The notes under the pieces were generated by a model. That model had not been told where the DNA came from and did no database searches. It saw only the letters and a list, made by a program, of their open reading frames with translations. The position numbers and the translations under genes are program-made. Positions 1-9,835 of a DNA stretch of 64,000 nt are shown piece by piece (positions within the stretch are counted from its first letter, which is position 1; every line of letters starts with the position of its first letter). The DNA comes from JAJDIA01 sp031555145. Its GTDB lineage: Bacteria > Bacteroidota > Bacteroidia > Bacteroidales > Tannerellaceae. The stretch spans positions 1-64,000 of the forward strand of contig JAVBUR010000061.1 in NCBI GenBank assembly GCA_031555145.1. Direction: 5' to 3'.

Positions 1-68
1 ATGTTCGTACACACACATTATGATGTTCGTTTCGGAACGTCATTCTCTTTTTTGTGCGATTCGTCGAT

Positions 69-156
69 TAGGAAATGCTGGATGCTGGTCTCAGTAAATC
101 CAGGCCTGCGCCTCAACTTCCTGAGTCGTGCGTCTCAGACGGCTGAGGCGTGCGTC
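69..156. repeat. 22-bp imperfect tandem repeat, four units
   Basis: Four consecutive 22-bp units lie at 69-90, 91-112, 113-134 and 135-156. Read on the minus strand, the two best units begin GACGCACG and end TGA; the third begins GGCGCAGG and ends TGA; the fourth is degenerate. CTGAG and CTCAG blocks alternate, so a transcript could fold into short hairpins. The period is not a multiple of three, so this is not a protein repeat. It lies downstream of the HxlR-type gene. A related 22-bp array is present at 43193-43280. Confidence 0.65.
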
Positions 157-226
157 CGGATTTAGTTTCAATTCCGGACAGATACGAAACCAAATCGTAT
201 TCCATTATTTTCCGAATTGACCCGGG

Positions 227-586
227 TTAATTTTGCCCGTGGTTGATGCGTCTTGTATCCACGATGGCGTGCATATTGTCCAGTGCCCAGCCGACGAGGT
301 TGTTGAGGTGAGGCATGAGGCTGCTTCCCGAAGGGGTGAGTGTATATTCTACCTTCGGGGGAACGACGGGGTAGACTTTGCGGCTGATAAGGCCATCGGC
401 TTCCAATGATTTAAGGGTGACAGCGAGCATACGGGAGGATATGTCACCAATGGATTTTTGGATATCGCTGAAGCGCATAGTGCCGTTTTCACTTAGGGTG
501 GTGATGACAAGCAGTGACCATTTGTCGCCCAGGCGGCTGATGATGTCGCGGATGGGACAGACTTCAACGCGTAAAAAAGTTTTCAT
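227..586 (-). CDS. HxlR family winged-helix transcriptional regulator
   Basis: This 119-residue protein matches HxlR-type regulators: a single winged-helix DNA-binding domain (about residues 10-95) with the family phrases CPIRDII, LGDKWSLLVI and MRFSDIQ, and a Cys at position 10. Many family members use an N-terminal Cys of this kind to sense electrophiles or disulfide stress (known for the family, inferred here). An AGGAG ribosome-binding site lies just upstream of the ATG (596-600 on the plus strand). It is divergent from the DJ-1/PfpI gene, with 166 bp between them, and is likely to repress that gene and itself. Confidence 0.85.
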   Translation of the reverse strand: MKTFLRVEVCPIRDIISRLGDKWSLLVITTLSENGTMRFSDIQKSIGDISSRMLAVTLKSLEADGLISRKVYPVVPPKVEYTLTPSGSSLMPHLNNLVGWALDNMHAIVDTRRINHGQN

Positions 587-623
587 TTTTTTCTTCTCCT
601 ATGGTGTTGTCAGTCAGCAATAC

Positions 624-723
624 TTACCTTTTTGTAACTTCATTACCAGGCTGTTAGTTCTTGCACAACTGAAATATGTATGCTACTTTTACTGCCCAAA
701 GGTAATAAAGTTACGATAAGTAA
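624..723. promoter_or_regulatory. candidate HxlR operators, two inverted repeats
   Basis: The divergent spacer holds two similar inverted repeats: TTAC-6-GTAA at 624-637 and TTAC-5-GTAA at 711-723. The second extends to the perfect pair GTTAC/GTAAC at 710-724. One lies on the side of each gene. Regulators of this family bind short inverted repeats in such spacers, so these are good candidates, but no binding is shown by the sequence. Confidence 0.4.
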
Positions 724-752
724 CAATTGGATAACAATTAAAATCTAAAGTT

Positions 753-1280
753 ATGGCAAAGAAAGTGGCAGTATTAGTAGTTAATCCGGTAAACGGTGCC
801 GGTTTGTTCCAGTATCTGGAGTCGTTTTTCGAAAACGGGATCACCTACAAGACATATGCGGTGGCCGAAACGACACAGGTGAAAACCAACTCGGGCATAG
901 CGATGCAGACCGATGATGTGGTCGCTAACCTGAAAGGGCATGAAGGAGAGTATGATGCGATGGTGTTTGCCTGCGGCGATGCCATTCCCAAGTATCTGGA
1001 AAATACCGACAAGGCGTATAACCTGGATATGATGGCAGTGATGAAATCCTTCGACGAAAAAGGGAAGATACTGGCAGGCCACTGCGCCGGTGGCTGGCTA
1101 TTTGATATGGCCGGCGTTGGAGTAGGGAAGAAGGTGGCACTGCATCCGTTCGTGAAACCGTATGTGCAAGGTTGTATCGGAACGGATGAAAAAGCAATGG
1201 TGGACGGTAATGTGTATACGGCTCAGAATGAAAATTGTGTGGCTGATTTGTTGCCGGAGTTGTTGAAGGTATTGAAGTAG
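753..1280 (+). CDS. DJ-1/PfpI family protein
   Basis: This 175-residue protein has the class I glutamine-amidotransferase-like fold of the DJ-1/PfpI/ThiJ family. The nucleophile elbow is AGHCAGGW, with the Cys at residue 111. No signal peptide is seen, so it is cytoplasmic. The acidic residue that usually supports the Cys in DJ-1 is not evident in the N-terminal loop (NGAG is there instead), so the exact activity (glyoxalase, deglycase, chaperone or hydratase) cannot be assigned. Its partner in the spacer is an HxlR-type regulator, which suggests induction by carbonyl or oxidative stress. A terminator hairpin follows at 1320. Confidence 0.75.
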   Translation: MAKKVAVLVVNPVNGAGLFQYLESFFENGITYKTYAVAETTQVKTNSGIAMQTDDVVANLKGHEGEYDAMVFACGDAIPKYLENTDKAYNLDMMAVMKSFDEKGKILAGHCAGGWLFDMAGVGVGKKVALHPFVKPYVQGCIGTDEKAMVDGNVYTAQNENCVADLLPELLKVLK

Positions 1281-1319
1281 TTTCAACGGCCGACAATACC
1301 GGCTGTATGGAGAGAAAAC

Positions 1320-1353
1320 AAAAAAAGCTGTCCGGAAATGGGCCGCTTTTTTT
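1320..1353 (+). terminator. terminator after the DJ-1/PfpI gene
   Basis: An A-run plus GC pairs with GC plus a T-run across a GC-containing stem with one mismatch, ending in a tract of seven T. It starts about 40 bp after the stop codon. Confidence 0.6.
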
Positions 1354-1374
1354 CGTTTGCATGCAGTATTTAGC

Positions 1375-1382
1375 TATATTTG
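1375..1382 (+). promoter_or_regulatory. -7 box TATATTTG before the lipoprotein gene
   Basis: The box fits the Bacteroidetes -7 consensus TAnnTTTG and lies 34 bp before the ATG at 1417. A T-rich run is near the expected -33 position. Confidence 0.4.
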
Positions 1383-1416
1383 CCATTTATACTACAAATA
1401 CTAAATTGATCGACCT

Positions 1417-1953
1417 ATGAAAACGAACTACTTGCTGGGTGCCTTTTTATTCTTTCTTTCCACGATATGCTTCACAGCCTGTGATGATAACTTTCAGGAG
1501 GATGATGATCTGATGATATGGGATTTTACACCTATTATTCTTTTCATGACGGTGCAGGATGCTGAGGGCAATGATTTGCTGAATCCGGAAACCAATGGTA
1601 CTATTGCTGATCAAGCGATAAAGGCCATATACAAGGGAGAAACCTATGAGAAAGATGCTAAAGTGGTAACGAAAGCCTATTTGGCTTACTTCACCGGATT
1701 ACAGACACAAAAGAATAACAAAGGTGTGTATTACCTCACATTCGGAGAGTTCAACGGCGATGATACGTTCAAGAACGAAGAAGTCACGATCGAATGGCAT
1801 GATGGTACTACAGATGTGATCCGTTTTTCCAGCAAACTTTCCTGGAAATCCCGGAAAGAACCGGTGTTTGACCGGGAGTTCCTGCTAAACGGCGTGAAGC
1901 AGGAGTACTCGCTTTTTGAGTTGGTGAAGAAGCCTGCTCTTTCGGCAGAGTAA
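1417..1953 (+). CDS. hypothetical lipoprotein
   Basis: This 178-residue protein begins with a hydrophobic signal and a lipobox (CFTAC, Cys at residue 22), followed by an Asp/Glu-rich stretch typical of surface-exposed Bacteroidetes lipoproteins. The mature part contains phrases such as VQDAEGNDLLNPE and IKAIYKGETY. I recognise the style from orphan Bacteroidales lipoproteins but know no function. It has its own -7 box and ends at a bidirectional terminator, so it is probably a single-gene unit anchored in the outer membrane. Confidence 0.75.
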   Translation: MKTNYLLGAFLFFLSTICFTACDDNFQEDDDLMIWDFTPIILFMTVQDAEGNDLLNPETNGTIADQAIKAIYKGETYEKDAKVVTKAYLAYFTGLQTQKNNKGVYYLTFGEFNGDDTFKNEEVTIEWHDGTTDVIRFSSKLSWKSRKEPVFDREFLLNGVKQEYSLFELVKKPALSAE

Positions 1954-1979
1954 GCATCACCTTTCTATCAACGATTAAA

Positions 1980-2006
1980 AAAGCGGCCCCGTTATGAGGC
2001 CGCTTT
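1980..2006. terminator. bidirectional terminator between the lipoprotein gene and clpC
   Basis: A perfect 9-bp stem, AAAGCGGCC with GGCCGCTTT, encloses a 9-nt loop between two convergent genes. A-rich and T-rich flanks allow it to work on both strands. Confidence 0.8.
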
Positions 2007-2029
2007 CTTGTTTATGGAAGGCTAAAAGA

Positions 2030-4591
2030 TTATTCTACCGGTTGCTTTTTGACTACTTCGGTGGTGACCTTTTGTTCGTCTTTGTTGAAGCCAACAATAA
2101 TCTGGTCGCCTTCGCCTACGGATGCACGGATGATCATTTCTGCCAATTCGTCTTCCAGGTATTTCTGGATAGCACGTTTCAACGGGCGGGCGCCAAACTG
2201 TACATCATAACCTTTGGAGGCGATAAAGTCTTTGGCCTCTTCGGTGATCTGCAATTCGTAACCCAGAGTGGCTACGCGCTGGTAGAAACCTTTGAGTTCG
2301 ATGTCGATGATCTTATGGATCGCCGCTTTATCGAGCTGGTCGAACATGATGATATCGTCCACGCGGTTCAGGAACTCAGGTGCAAAGGCTTTATTGAGCG
2401 CTTTCTGAATGACGCTGCGGGAGAAGTCTTTGTCTGTCTCACCGGCAGAGGGAGCGCTGAACCCGACACCACGTCCGAAGTCTTTTAACTGGCGGGTACC
2501 GATATTCGAGGTCATGATCAGGATCGTATTCTTGAAATCGATCCGGCGCCCCAGACTATCCGTCAGGCGACCTTCGTCCAATACCTGCAACAGGAGGTTG
2601 AATACGTCGGGGTGGGCTTTCTCGATCTCGTCGAGCAGGACTACGGAATAGGGTTTACGGCGTACCTTTTCAGTCAACTGTCCACCTTCTTCATAGCCGA
2701 CATACCCCGGAGGTGCTCCGATCAGACGGGATACGGCAAACTTCTCCAGATATTCGCTCATATCGATACGTACCAGAGCATCGGCCGAGTCAAACAGGTA
2801 TTCAGCCAATTTCTTCGCCAGGTAGGTCTTACCAACACCGGTCGGTCCAAGGAACATAAAGGTACCGATGGGTTTGTTCGGGTCTTTCAATCCTACGCGG
2901 TTACGCTGGATGGCTTTGACGATCTTTTCCACAGCTTCATCCTGTCCGATTACTTTGCCTTTGATGAGCGTACCCATTTCGAGCAGGCGTGCATTTTCGG
3001 AAGTGGCGATACGTTGTACGGGAACACCTGACATCATGGCAACTACTTCGGCCACTTTTTCTTCGTCTACCGTCTCACGTTGTTCCTGCATTTCCTGTTC
3101 CCATTTGGTTTTGGCAGCTTCGAGCTGCAAAAGGTATTGACGCTCTTTGTCGCGGAAACTGGCGGCGAGTTCGAAGTTCTGCGATTTGACGGCAGCCAAC
3201 TTATCTGTTTTGGTGTCTTCTATCTTAGCTTCGAGCTCTTCAATGCTTTTGGGAACAATGATGTTGGATATATGTACGCGGGAACCGGCTTCGTCCAGGG
3301 CGTCGATGGCCTTGTCGGGGAAGTTACGGTCGCTGATATAGCGCTCTGTCAGTTTGACACATGCTTCGAGCGCCTTATCGGTGTACGACACGTTGTGGTG
3401 CTCTTCGTAGCGCGGTTTGATGTTCTTGAGAATCTGCATCGTTTCTTCGGCTGTCGTCGGATCGACGATTACCTTCTGGAAACGACGTTCGAGGGCGCCG
3501 TCCTTTTCGATATTCTTCCGGTATTCATCGAGGGTCGTAGCACCAATACATTGTATCTCACCACGCGCCAGAGCGGGCTTGAGCATATTGGCGGCATCCA
3601 TCGATCCGGAGGCAGAGCCTGCTCCGACAATGGTATGGATCTCATCGATAAAGAGGATGATATTCGGGTTTTTGGAAAGTTCGTTCAGGATGGCCTTGAT
3701 ACGCTCCTCGAACTGTCCACGATACTTGGTGCCGGCGACGATGGAGGCCATGTCGAGGCTGATTACCCGTTTGTCGAACAGGATACGGGATACCTTGCGC
3801 TGTGTGATACGTAACGCAAGTCCTTCTACAATAGCGGATTTCCCTACGCCGGGTTCGCCGATAAGGACGGGGTTGTTCTTCTTCCGTCGGCTGAGGATCT
3901 GGGCGAGACGCTCGATCTCTTTCTCGCGTCCCACGATGGGGTCGAGACGGTTTTCAGCCGCAGCCCGTGTCATGTCGGTACCGAAGTTGTCGAGCACCGG
4001 AGTATCGTTGGGCGACTTCGGTTGACCGGCAGCACCTTGCTGTCCGGAGCGGGGTGCATCTTTGCGGGAGGACGAGAAGCTTTCTTCTTCGTCATCGTCG
4101 TCGTCGGTATAACCGTCTGTGATCTCACTGTCATCTTCTTCCAGTTGTTTCAAACCGGTTCCGCTGACCAGGTGGTTATAGACCATCCGGTAGTCGATAC
4201 CATAATCAACTAACAGCCTGGAGACGATGTTGGTGTCTTCTTTGAGGATCGCCAACAGCAGATGTTCGGTATCCGTCTCTTCGCTTTTGAACATACGTGC
4301 TTCCAGCATACTGATGCGCAGGATACGTTCGGTTATCTTACTGATGGCGATCTCCTGCTGCAAGGCGTCTTCCCCGTCGAAAGGCGATCGTATCTCTTTC
4401 TCTATCTTGTTTTTCAACTCGGGGAGGAACAGATTGAAGTCACGCAGTATTTGTATGGCTTTGTTGTCGTTATCTCGTATCATCCCCAATAGTAAGTGTT
4501 CGGGACCAATATAGTTGTTTTGCAGGCGGGCTGCCTCTTCACGTCCATATCCGACCACGTCCATCAACTTCTTCGAATAGTTATGTTTCAT
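2030..4591 (-). CDS. clpC: ATP-dependent Clp protease ATP-binding subunit ClpC
   Basis: This 853-residue class I Clp/Hsp100 unfoldase feeds substrates to ClpP. It has Clp-N repeats (about 1-145), an acidic, Ser-rich linker (about 150-195), AAA-1 with Walker A GEPGVGKS (245-252) and Walker [10 protein letters not shown] (311-319), a UVR-type coiled middle segment (about 453-488) and AAA-2 with Walker A GPTGVGKT (582-589). The UVR middle region marks ClpC rather than ClpA or ClpB. The long D/E/S linker is unusual in its charge. clpP is not in this window. It is divergent from gyrA, with about 200 bp between them. Confidence 0.95.
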   Translation of the reverse strand: MKHNYSKKLMDVVGYGREEAARLQNNYIGPEHLLLGMIRDNDNKAIQILRDFNLFLPELKNKIEKEIRSPFDGEDALQQEIAISKITERILRISMLEARMFKSEETDTEHLLLAILKEDTNIVSRLLVDYGIDYRMVYNHLVSGTGLKQLEEDDSEITDGYTDDDDDEEESFSSSRKDAPRSGQQGAAGQPKSPNDTPVLDNFGTDMTRAAAENRLDPIVGREKEIERLAQILSRRKKNNPVLIGEPGVGKSAIVEGLALRITQRKVSRILFDKRVISLDMASIVAGTKYRGQFEERIKAILNELSKNPNIILFIDEIHTIVGAGSASGSMDAANMLKPALARGEIQCIGATTLDEYRKNIEKDGALERRFQKVIVDPTTAEETMQILKNIKPRYEEHHNVSYTDKALEACVKLTERYISDRNFPDKAIDALDEAGSRVHISNIIVPKSIEELEAKIEDTKTDKLAAVKSQNFELAASFRDKERQYLLQLEAAKTKWEQEMQEQRETVDEEKVAEVVAMMSGVPVQRIATSENARLLEMGTLIKGKVIGQDEAVEKIVKAIQRNRVGLKDPNKPIGTFMFLGPTGVGKTYLAKKLAEYLFDSADALVRIDMSEYLEKFAVSRLIGAPPGYVGYEEGGQLTEKVRRKPYSVVLLDEIEKAHPDVFNLLLQVLDEGRLTDSLGRRIDFKNTILIMTSNIGTRQLKDFGRGVGFSAPSAGETDKDFSRSVIQKALNKAFAPEFLNRVDDIIMFDQLDKAAIHKIIDIELKGFYQRVATLGYELQITEEAKDFIASKGYDVQFGARPLKRAIQKYLEDELAEMIIRASVGEGDQIIVGFNKDEQKVTTEVVKKQPVE

Positions 4592-4616
4592 ATCAATTTA
4601 TATATGTATGGCTATG

Positions 4617-4650
4617 CAAATGTAATAAACTCTATCATCTAAACATCAAA
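4617..4650 (-). promoter_or_regulatory. clpC promoter
   Basis: On the minus strand a TTTG (4650-4647) is followed after 22 bp by the -7 box TACATTTG (4624-4617). The box ends about 25 bp before the clpC ATG. I see no CIRCE-like operator. Confidence 0.5.
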
Positions 4651-4794
4651 ATCCATGCCATTGTTTGTTTTTTAGGTTTGAAAAGGCTTGAAGTGAAAAT
4701 TTTACCTCTAAATCCTTTCTTGATAAGCAGAAAACCCTTACCTTAGTGCGGTTTTTCAGCGATGAGAAAAAGTGTGAAATTAATAAAAGGCTAA

Positions 4795-7401
4795 ATGATT
4801 GAGCAAGACAGAATTATAAAGATAAACATCGAGGAGGAGATGAAGTCGGCATACATTGATTATTCAATGTCCGTGATCGTTTCTCGTGCCCTTCCTGATG
4901 TGAGGGATGGTTTCAAACCGGTTCACCGCCGTGTGTTGTTTGGTATGAATGAACTGGGGAATACCTCCGATAAACCTTATAAGAAATCTGCCAGAATTGT
5001 TGGGGAAGTGCTGGGTAAATACCATCCCCATGGTGATTCGTCTGTGTATTATGCGATGGTTCGTATGGCACAGGCATGGTCGTTACGTTATCCGTTAGTT
5101 GACGGACAGGGTAACTTTGGTTCGGTAGATGGCGACAGCCCTGCAGCTATGCGTTATACGGAAGCCCGTTTAAGCAAGCTGGCCGAGGAAATGTTGCAGG
5201 ATATCGACAAGGAAACTGTAGACTTCCAATTGAACTTCGATGATACATTGAAGGAACCGACGGTGTTGCCGACACGCATCCCGAACCTGTTGATCAACGG
5301 TACATCCGGGATTGCCGTAGGTATGGCAACCAATATGCCTCCTCATAATATGTCTGAAGTGATCGATGCCTGCATAACATATATTGATGTACGCGGAGAG
5401 ATCGGAATCGACGGATTGATGGAATATGTGAAAGCTCCTGACTTCCCGACCGGCGCCACGATCTATGGCTATGCCGGTGTAAAGGAAGCTTTTGAAACGG
5501 GGCGCGGACGCGTTATCCTGCGTGGTAAGGCCGAAATTGAAATCGAAAACCATCACGAGAAGATCGTGATCACGGAAATACCTTACCTGGTAAACAAGGC
5601 AGAGCTGATCAAGCATATTGCCGACCTGGTGAACGAAAAACGTCTTGAAGGCATTTCGAACGTAAATGACGAGTCAGACCGTCATGGTATGCGTATTGTA
5701 GTGGACGTGAAGCGTGATGCCAACTCCAGTGTGGTATTGAACAAACTGTATAAGCTGACAGCGTTGCAATCTTCGTTTAGCGTGAATAATATCGCATTGG
5801 TGAACGGACGTCCGCAGCAGTTGAACCTGTATCAGCTGATCAAGCATTTTGTGGAACACCGGAAAGATGTAGTCATACGTCGCACACGTTACGATCTGCG
5901 TAAAGCCGAAGAACGCGCCCATATCCTGGAAGGATTGATCATCGCTTCCGATAATATCGACGAAGTAATCGCCATCATCAAGGCATCCCGCAATCCGCAG
6001 GAAGCGATGGAGCAGTTGCAGGAACGCTTCTCGTTGTCGGAAATACAGGCCCGCGCCATTGTGGAAATGCGTCTGCGCCAGTTGACCGGACTGGAACAAA
6101 ACAAGCTGCGCGCCGAATATGAAGAGATTGAGAAACTGATTGCCCACTTGAAAGAAATCCTTGAAAATGAGGACCTGTTGATGCAGGTGATCAAGGAAGA
6201 ACTGCTGGAGATCAAGAATAAATATGGAGATGTACGCAAGACCGACATCGTATATGCTTCGGAAGAGTTGAATCCGGAAGATTTTTATGCCGATGACGAG
6301 ATGATTATTACCATCTCTCACATGGGATATATCAAGCGTACGCCGCTCACTGAGTTCCGTGCGCAGGGCCGTGGTGGTGTAGGAGCCAAGGGATCGGAAA
6401 CAAGGGATGAAGACTTTGTGGAATATATCTATCCGGCCTCTATGCATGCCTTCCTACTCATCTTTACAGCGAAAGGTAAATGCTACTGGTTGCGTGTATT
6501 CGATATCCCGGAAGGTGCGAAGAATGCCAAAGGACGTGCGATCCAGAACCTGCTCAATATTGAAGCAGATGATAAGATACAAGCCTTTATCCGCGTGAAG
6601 AAACTGACGTCGGATACAGACTTTATCAACTCGCATTACCTCCTGTTCTGTACGAAGAAGGGTATTATCAAAAAAACATTACTGGAGGCCTATTCACGTC
6701 CGCGCCAGAATGGTGTCAATGCTATTGTGTTGCGTGAAGACGACGGCCTGATCCAGGTGAAGATGACCAACGGCGACAATGAAGTGATCATAGCCAACCG
6801 CAATGGCCGCGCTATCCGCTTCCATGAAAGTAAGGTTCGCGTAATGGGACGTACCACTTCGGGCGTGATTGGTATGACGCTCGATGAAGACGGCGCCGAT
6901 GAAGTAGTAGGTATGATCTGTATCAAGGATAAGGAAACCGAAAGCGTATTGGTTGTCTCGGAACAAGGTTACGGTAAGCGTACCCACATCGATGATTACC
7001 GTATTACCAACCGTGGTGGTAAGGGGGTGAAGACCATCAATATCACGGAAAAAACCGGTAAGCTGGTAGCTATCAAGACCGTGACGGATGATAATGACCT
7101 GATGATCATCAATAAATCAGGTATCGCTATCCGTACGAAGGTATCTGAAATCAATGTGATCGGCCGTGCGACCCAGGGTGTTCGCCTGATCAATCTGGGT
7201 AAACGGAACGACGAAATCGCCTCGGTATGTAAGGTCTTATCGGAAGCGGAAGAAAAAGAAGCGGAAGAAAAAGCCGAACGTGAAGCGATGCAGGAGCATG
7301 GTAACCACGAGGTGAATCCATTGGATGCATCTTATGAAATCTCATCGGCAGATGATTCGGAAACGGAAGCAACGGAGCCGGATACGCAGGAAGAATTATG
7401 A
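4795..7401 (+). CDS. gyrA: DNA gyrase subunit A
   Basis: This 868-residue subunit carries DNA breakage and rejoining in the A2B2 gyrase. The catalytic tyrosine is Y121 in AMRYTEAR, and the quinolone-determining region is [13 protein letters not shown]. The C-terminal beta-pinwheel contains a GyrA-box-like QGRGGVG (524-530), which separates it from ParC. The tail after about residue 815 is rich in Glu and Ala. The position equivalent to E. coli Ser83 is Ser82, and that equivalent to Asp87 is Tyr86. gyrB is not in the window. The next gene is a TPR protein 39 bp downstream and may be co-transcribed. Confidence 0.97.
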   Translation: MIEQDRIIKINIEEEMKSAYIDYSMSVIVSRALPDVRDGFKPVHRRVLFGMNELGNTSDKPYKKSARIVGEVLGKYHPHGDSSVYYAMVRMAQAWSLRYPLVDGQGNFGSVDGDSPAAMRYTEARLSKLAEEMLQDIDKETVDFQLNFDDTLKEPTVLPTRIPNLLINGTSGIAVGMATNMPPHNMSEVIDACITYIDVRGEIGIDGLMEYVKAPDFPTGATIYGYAGVKEAFETGRGRVILRGKAEIEIENHHEKIVITEIPYLVNKAELIKHIADLVNEKRLEGISNVNDESDRHGMRIVVDVKRDANSSVVLNKLYKLTALQSSFSVNNIALVNGRPQQLNLYQLIKHFVEHRKDVVIRRTRYDLRKAEERAHILEGLIIASDNIDEVIAIIKASRNPQEAMEQLQERFSLSEIQARAIVEMRLRQLTGLEQNKLRAEYEEIEKLIAHLKEILENEDLLMQVIKEELLEIKNKYGDVRKTDIVYASEELNPEDFYADDEMIITISHMGYIKRTPLTEFRAQGRGGVGAKGSETRDEDFVEYIYPASMHAFLLIFTAKGKCYWLRVFDIPEGAKNAKGRAIQNLLNIEADDKIQAFIRVKKLTSDTDFINSHYLLFCTKKGIIKKTLLEAYSRPRQNGVNAIVLREDDGLIQVKMTNGDNEVIIANRNGRAIRFHESKVRVMGRTTSGVIGMTLDEDGADEVVGMICIKDKETESVLVVSEQGYGKRTHIDDYRITNRGGKGVKTINITEKTGKLVAIKTVTDDNDLMIINKSGIAIRTKVSEINVIGRATQGVRLINLGKRNDEIASVCKVLSEAEEKEAEEKAEREAMQEHGNHEVNPLDASYEISSADDSETEATEPDTQEEL

Positions 7402-7440
7402 AGAAGAACGTTTAAATATTAATCCCAAATTAGAATTCGC

Positions 7441-8655
7441 ATGAAACGAGTATTATTATTAGTAGCATTTTGTATTGCGGCATCTGCATCTTTCGCTCAG
7501 AAGAAGGCTGTTAGTCAGGCTCAGAATCTGGCCAAGGGCGATAAGGCATACGACGAGGCAAGAGCATTGATTAAAGGTGCATTGCAAGATCCTGAAACGA
7601 AGGACATGGCTCAGACCTGGTTTGTAGCCGGTTTTATCGAAGACCAACAGTTCAGTACAGAGAGAACTAAGCAACTTTTGGGACAACAACCGAATGAGCC
7701 GGTTATGTATCAGGCTTTAATGGGTATCCTCCCTTATTTCCAAAAATCGTATGACCTGGACCAGGCTCCTGATGAAAAAGGCAAGGTAAAACCCAAGTAT
7801 TCCAAAGACATCAAGAGTATCCTTTCAGCAGACCACATTTATTATATCAATGCTGGTGCTTATTATTTCGACCAACGGGATTACCAGAAGGCCTATGATG
7901 CATTTGAACAATACCTGACCATTTCTGATATGCCGATGTTCAAAGGCGAACAAGTTGCAGCCAGAGATTCAAACTTTATGATGGTTCAGTTCTATGCCGG
8001 TGTTGCCGCTACACAGGTAAACAATCCCCAGTTGGCGATCGCTGCCTTGGAACGTGCTAAAAATTATGACTACAGAGCCAACGATACCTATCAATATCTC
8101 TGCGAAGAATACGGCCAGCTTCAAGATTCTGTAAACCAGGAAAAGGCGCTGATCGAAGGTCTGAGCAAATTCCCGGAAGAAAAATATTTTCTGTTGACGC
8201 TGATCAACAACTATATTTATTCTAACCGTAACGACGAAGCTCTCGACTACCTGAACAAAGCTATAGCCGCTGACCCGCAAAATGCTCAGTTGTATGATGT
8301 GATGGGACGTGTGTATGAAACAGGTAAGAACGATTCAGAAAATGCAGAAAAGTATTTCCTGAAAGCGCTGGAACTTGATCCGAACTATGCCGATGCATAC
8401 TATAACCTCGGTCGTGTATATTACAACCAGGGTGTCAACAAACAGGGTGAAGCTAATATGATCAGTGATAACAAACTGTATCAGGAAGAATTAACTAAGG
8501 CTAAAGATCTTTTCCGGAAAGCATTGCCTTATTGTGAAAAGGCTCATCAGTTGAAACCGGACGAAAGAGAAATCATGATCGCACTGAGAGGTATCTATTA
8601 TAACCTCAATATGGGTAAGGAATTTGAAGCGATCGAAGCTGAAATGAACAAATAA
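7441..8655 (+). CDS. secreted TPR-repeat protein
   Basis: This 404-residue protein has a signal peptide (MKRVLLLVAFCIAASASFAQ), so it is periplasmic or envelope-associated. The rest is helical, with tetratricopeptide repeats that are clearest from about residue 195 to 320 (for example AIAADPQNAQLYDVMGRVYE and LELDPNYADAYYNLGRVYY). TPR proteins act as scaffolds; the partner is unknown. The placement directly after gyrA with a short gap suggests read-through, and a strong terminator follows. Confidence 0.8.
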   Translation: MKRVLLLVAFCIAASASFAQKKAVSQAQNLAKGDKAYDEARALIKGALQDPETKDMAQTWFVAGFIEDQQFSTERTKQLLGQQPNEPVMYQALMGILPYFQKSYDLDQAPDEKGKVKPKYSKDIKSILSADHIYYINAGAYYFDQRDYQKAYDAFEQYLTISDMPMFKGEQVAARDSNFMMVQFYAGVAATQVNNPQLAIAALERAKNYDYRANDTYQYLCEEYGQLQDSVNQEKALIEGLSKFPEEKYFLLTLINNYIYSNRNDEALDYLNKAIAADPQNAQLYDVMGRVYETGKNDSENAEKYFLKALELDPNYADAYYNLGRVYYNQGVNKQGEANMISDNKLYQEELTKAKDLFRKALPYCEKAHQLKPDEREIMIALRGIYYNLNMGKEFEAIEAEMNK

Positions 8656-8673
8656 GCATTTCGATTAACTAAT

Positions 8674-8709
8674 AAAAAAAGCTGCCTGATGATTCAGGCA
8701 GCTTTTTTT
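8674..8709. terminator. bidirectional terminator between the TPR gene and gcvT
   Basis: A 16-bp perfect stem with core GCTGCCTGA and its complement, a 4-nt loop, and A- and T-runs on both flanks lies between convergent genes. Confidence 0.85.
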
Positions 8710-8727
8710 ATGTTCATTCCCGAAGGA

Positions 8728-9816
8728 TTATTTCTTACGGAAAGGAGTCTTTACTATTTCAGCTTTCAGGTTCTTGTTGCGAACCTGGATATAAATTTCC
8801 GTACCGACAGCCGTATAAGTCGGTTGGAGGTAACCCATGCCAATGCCAACTTTCAAGAAGGGAGACATGGTACCTGATGTAACCACACCGATCTTGTTTC
8901 CTTCTGCATCTACAATATCATAGCCATGACGGGGAATGCCCTTTTCCTGGAGAACGAATGCAGCCAGTTTGCGGGTAACACCCTCTTTCTTCTGACGTTC
9001 GAGTTCGGTACGATTGGTGAAGTTCTTGCCTTCTACAAATTTGGTGATCCAGCCTAACCCCGCTTCGATAGGAGATGTAGTGTCGTCCAAGTCGTTTCCA
9101 TACAGACAGAAGCCGGCTTCGAGACGGAGTGTGTCGCGAGCACCCAGACCGATCGGCTTGATACCTTCCGGTGCACCTGTTTCAAAGATAGCATCCCAGA
9201 TAGCTTTGGCATCACTCAGGTAGAAGTACAATTCAAAACCGCCACATCCGGTATAACCGGTATTCGATATAATCACATTCTTACATCCGGCAAATTCATC
9301 TGTCACAAAGGTGTAGTAGGGAATGGTAGACAGATCTACCGGAGTAAGGCGCTGCAATACTTCCTGTGCTTTCGGGCCCTGGATAGCTAACTGACCGATA
9401 CGGTCTGATGCGTTTTCAAGGTCGGCGCCGCATGTATTATGGCTTACGCACCAATCCCAGTCTTTCGCCATGTTGCCGGCATTGACTACAAGCAGGTATT
9501 TTTCGTCTTCATACCGATAGACCAACAGGTCGTCTACAATACCACCTTCTTCGTTCGGGAAACAGGCATACTGGATTTTTCCTACAGCCAGTTGTGTTAC
9601 GTCGTTGGAGGTGATCGATTGCAGGAAAGGCAATGCGTTCGGGCCTTTTACCCAAAATTCACCCATATGGGATACGTCGAATACACCGACGCCGTTCACT
9701 ACGGTCAGGTGTTCATCGATAATGCCGCTATACTCGATCGGCATATTGTAACCGGCAAATTCATGCATTTTTGCACCTAACGCAATGTGTAGGTCGGTAA
9801 ATGGAGTTGTCTTCAT
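8728..9816 (-). CDS. gcvT: aminomethyltransferase (glycine cleavage T protein)
   Basis: This 362-residue enzyme transfers the methylene group from the aminomethyl-lipoyl H protein to tetrahydrofolate and releases ammonia. Family phrases are [12 protein letters not shown] near the N terminus, [15 protein letters not shown] in the middle and [16 protein letters not shown] in the C-terminal beta-barrel. Length is normal for GcvT. gcvH and gcvP are not in the window, so the T gene is separate from the rest of the system. It is the last gene of the block PurF-like, pepT, gcvT, with 19 bp after pepT. Confidence 0.93.
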   Translation of the reverse strand: MKTTPFTDLHIALGAKMHEFAGYNMPIEYSGIIDEHLTVVNGVGVFDVSHMGEFWVKGPNALPFLQSITSNDVTQLAVGKIQYACFPNEEGGIVDDLLVYRYEDEKYLLVVNAGNMAKDWDWCVSHNTCGADLENASDRIGQLAIQGPKAQEVLQRLTPVDLSTIPYYTFVTDEFAGCKNVIISNTGYTGCGGFELYFYLSDAKAIWDAIFETGAPEGIKPIGLGARDTLRLEAGFCLYGNDLDDTTSPIEAGLGWITKFVEGKNFTNRTELERQKKEGVTRKLAAFVLQEKGIPRHGYDIVDAEGNKIGVVTSGTMSPFLKVGIGMGYLQPTYTAVGTEIYIQVRNKNLKAEIVKTPFRKK

Positions 9817-9835
9817 GTGATACTGATTTATACTA

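Noticed and set aside
1..162. Open frame of 53 codons at the left edge on the plus strand
   Set aside because: It runs through the 22-bp repeat array, has no recognisable domain, and its openness is explained by the repeats.
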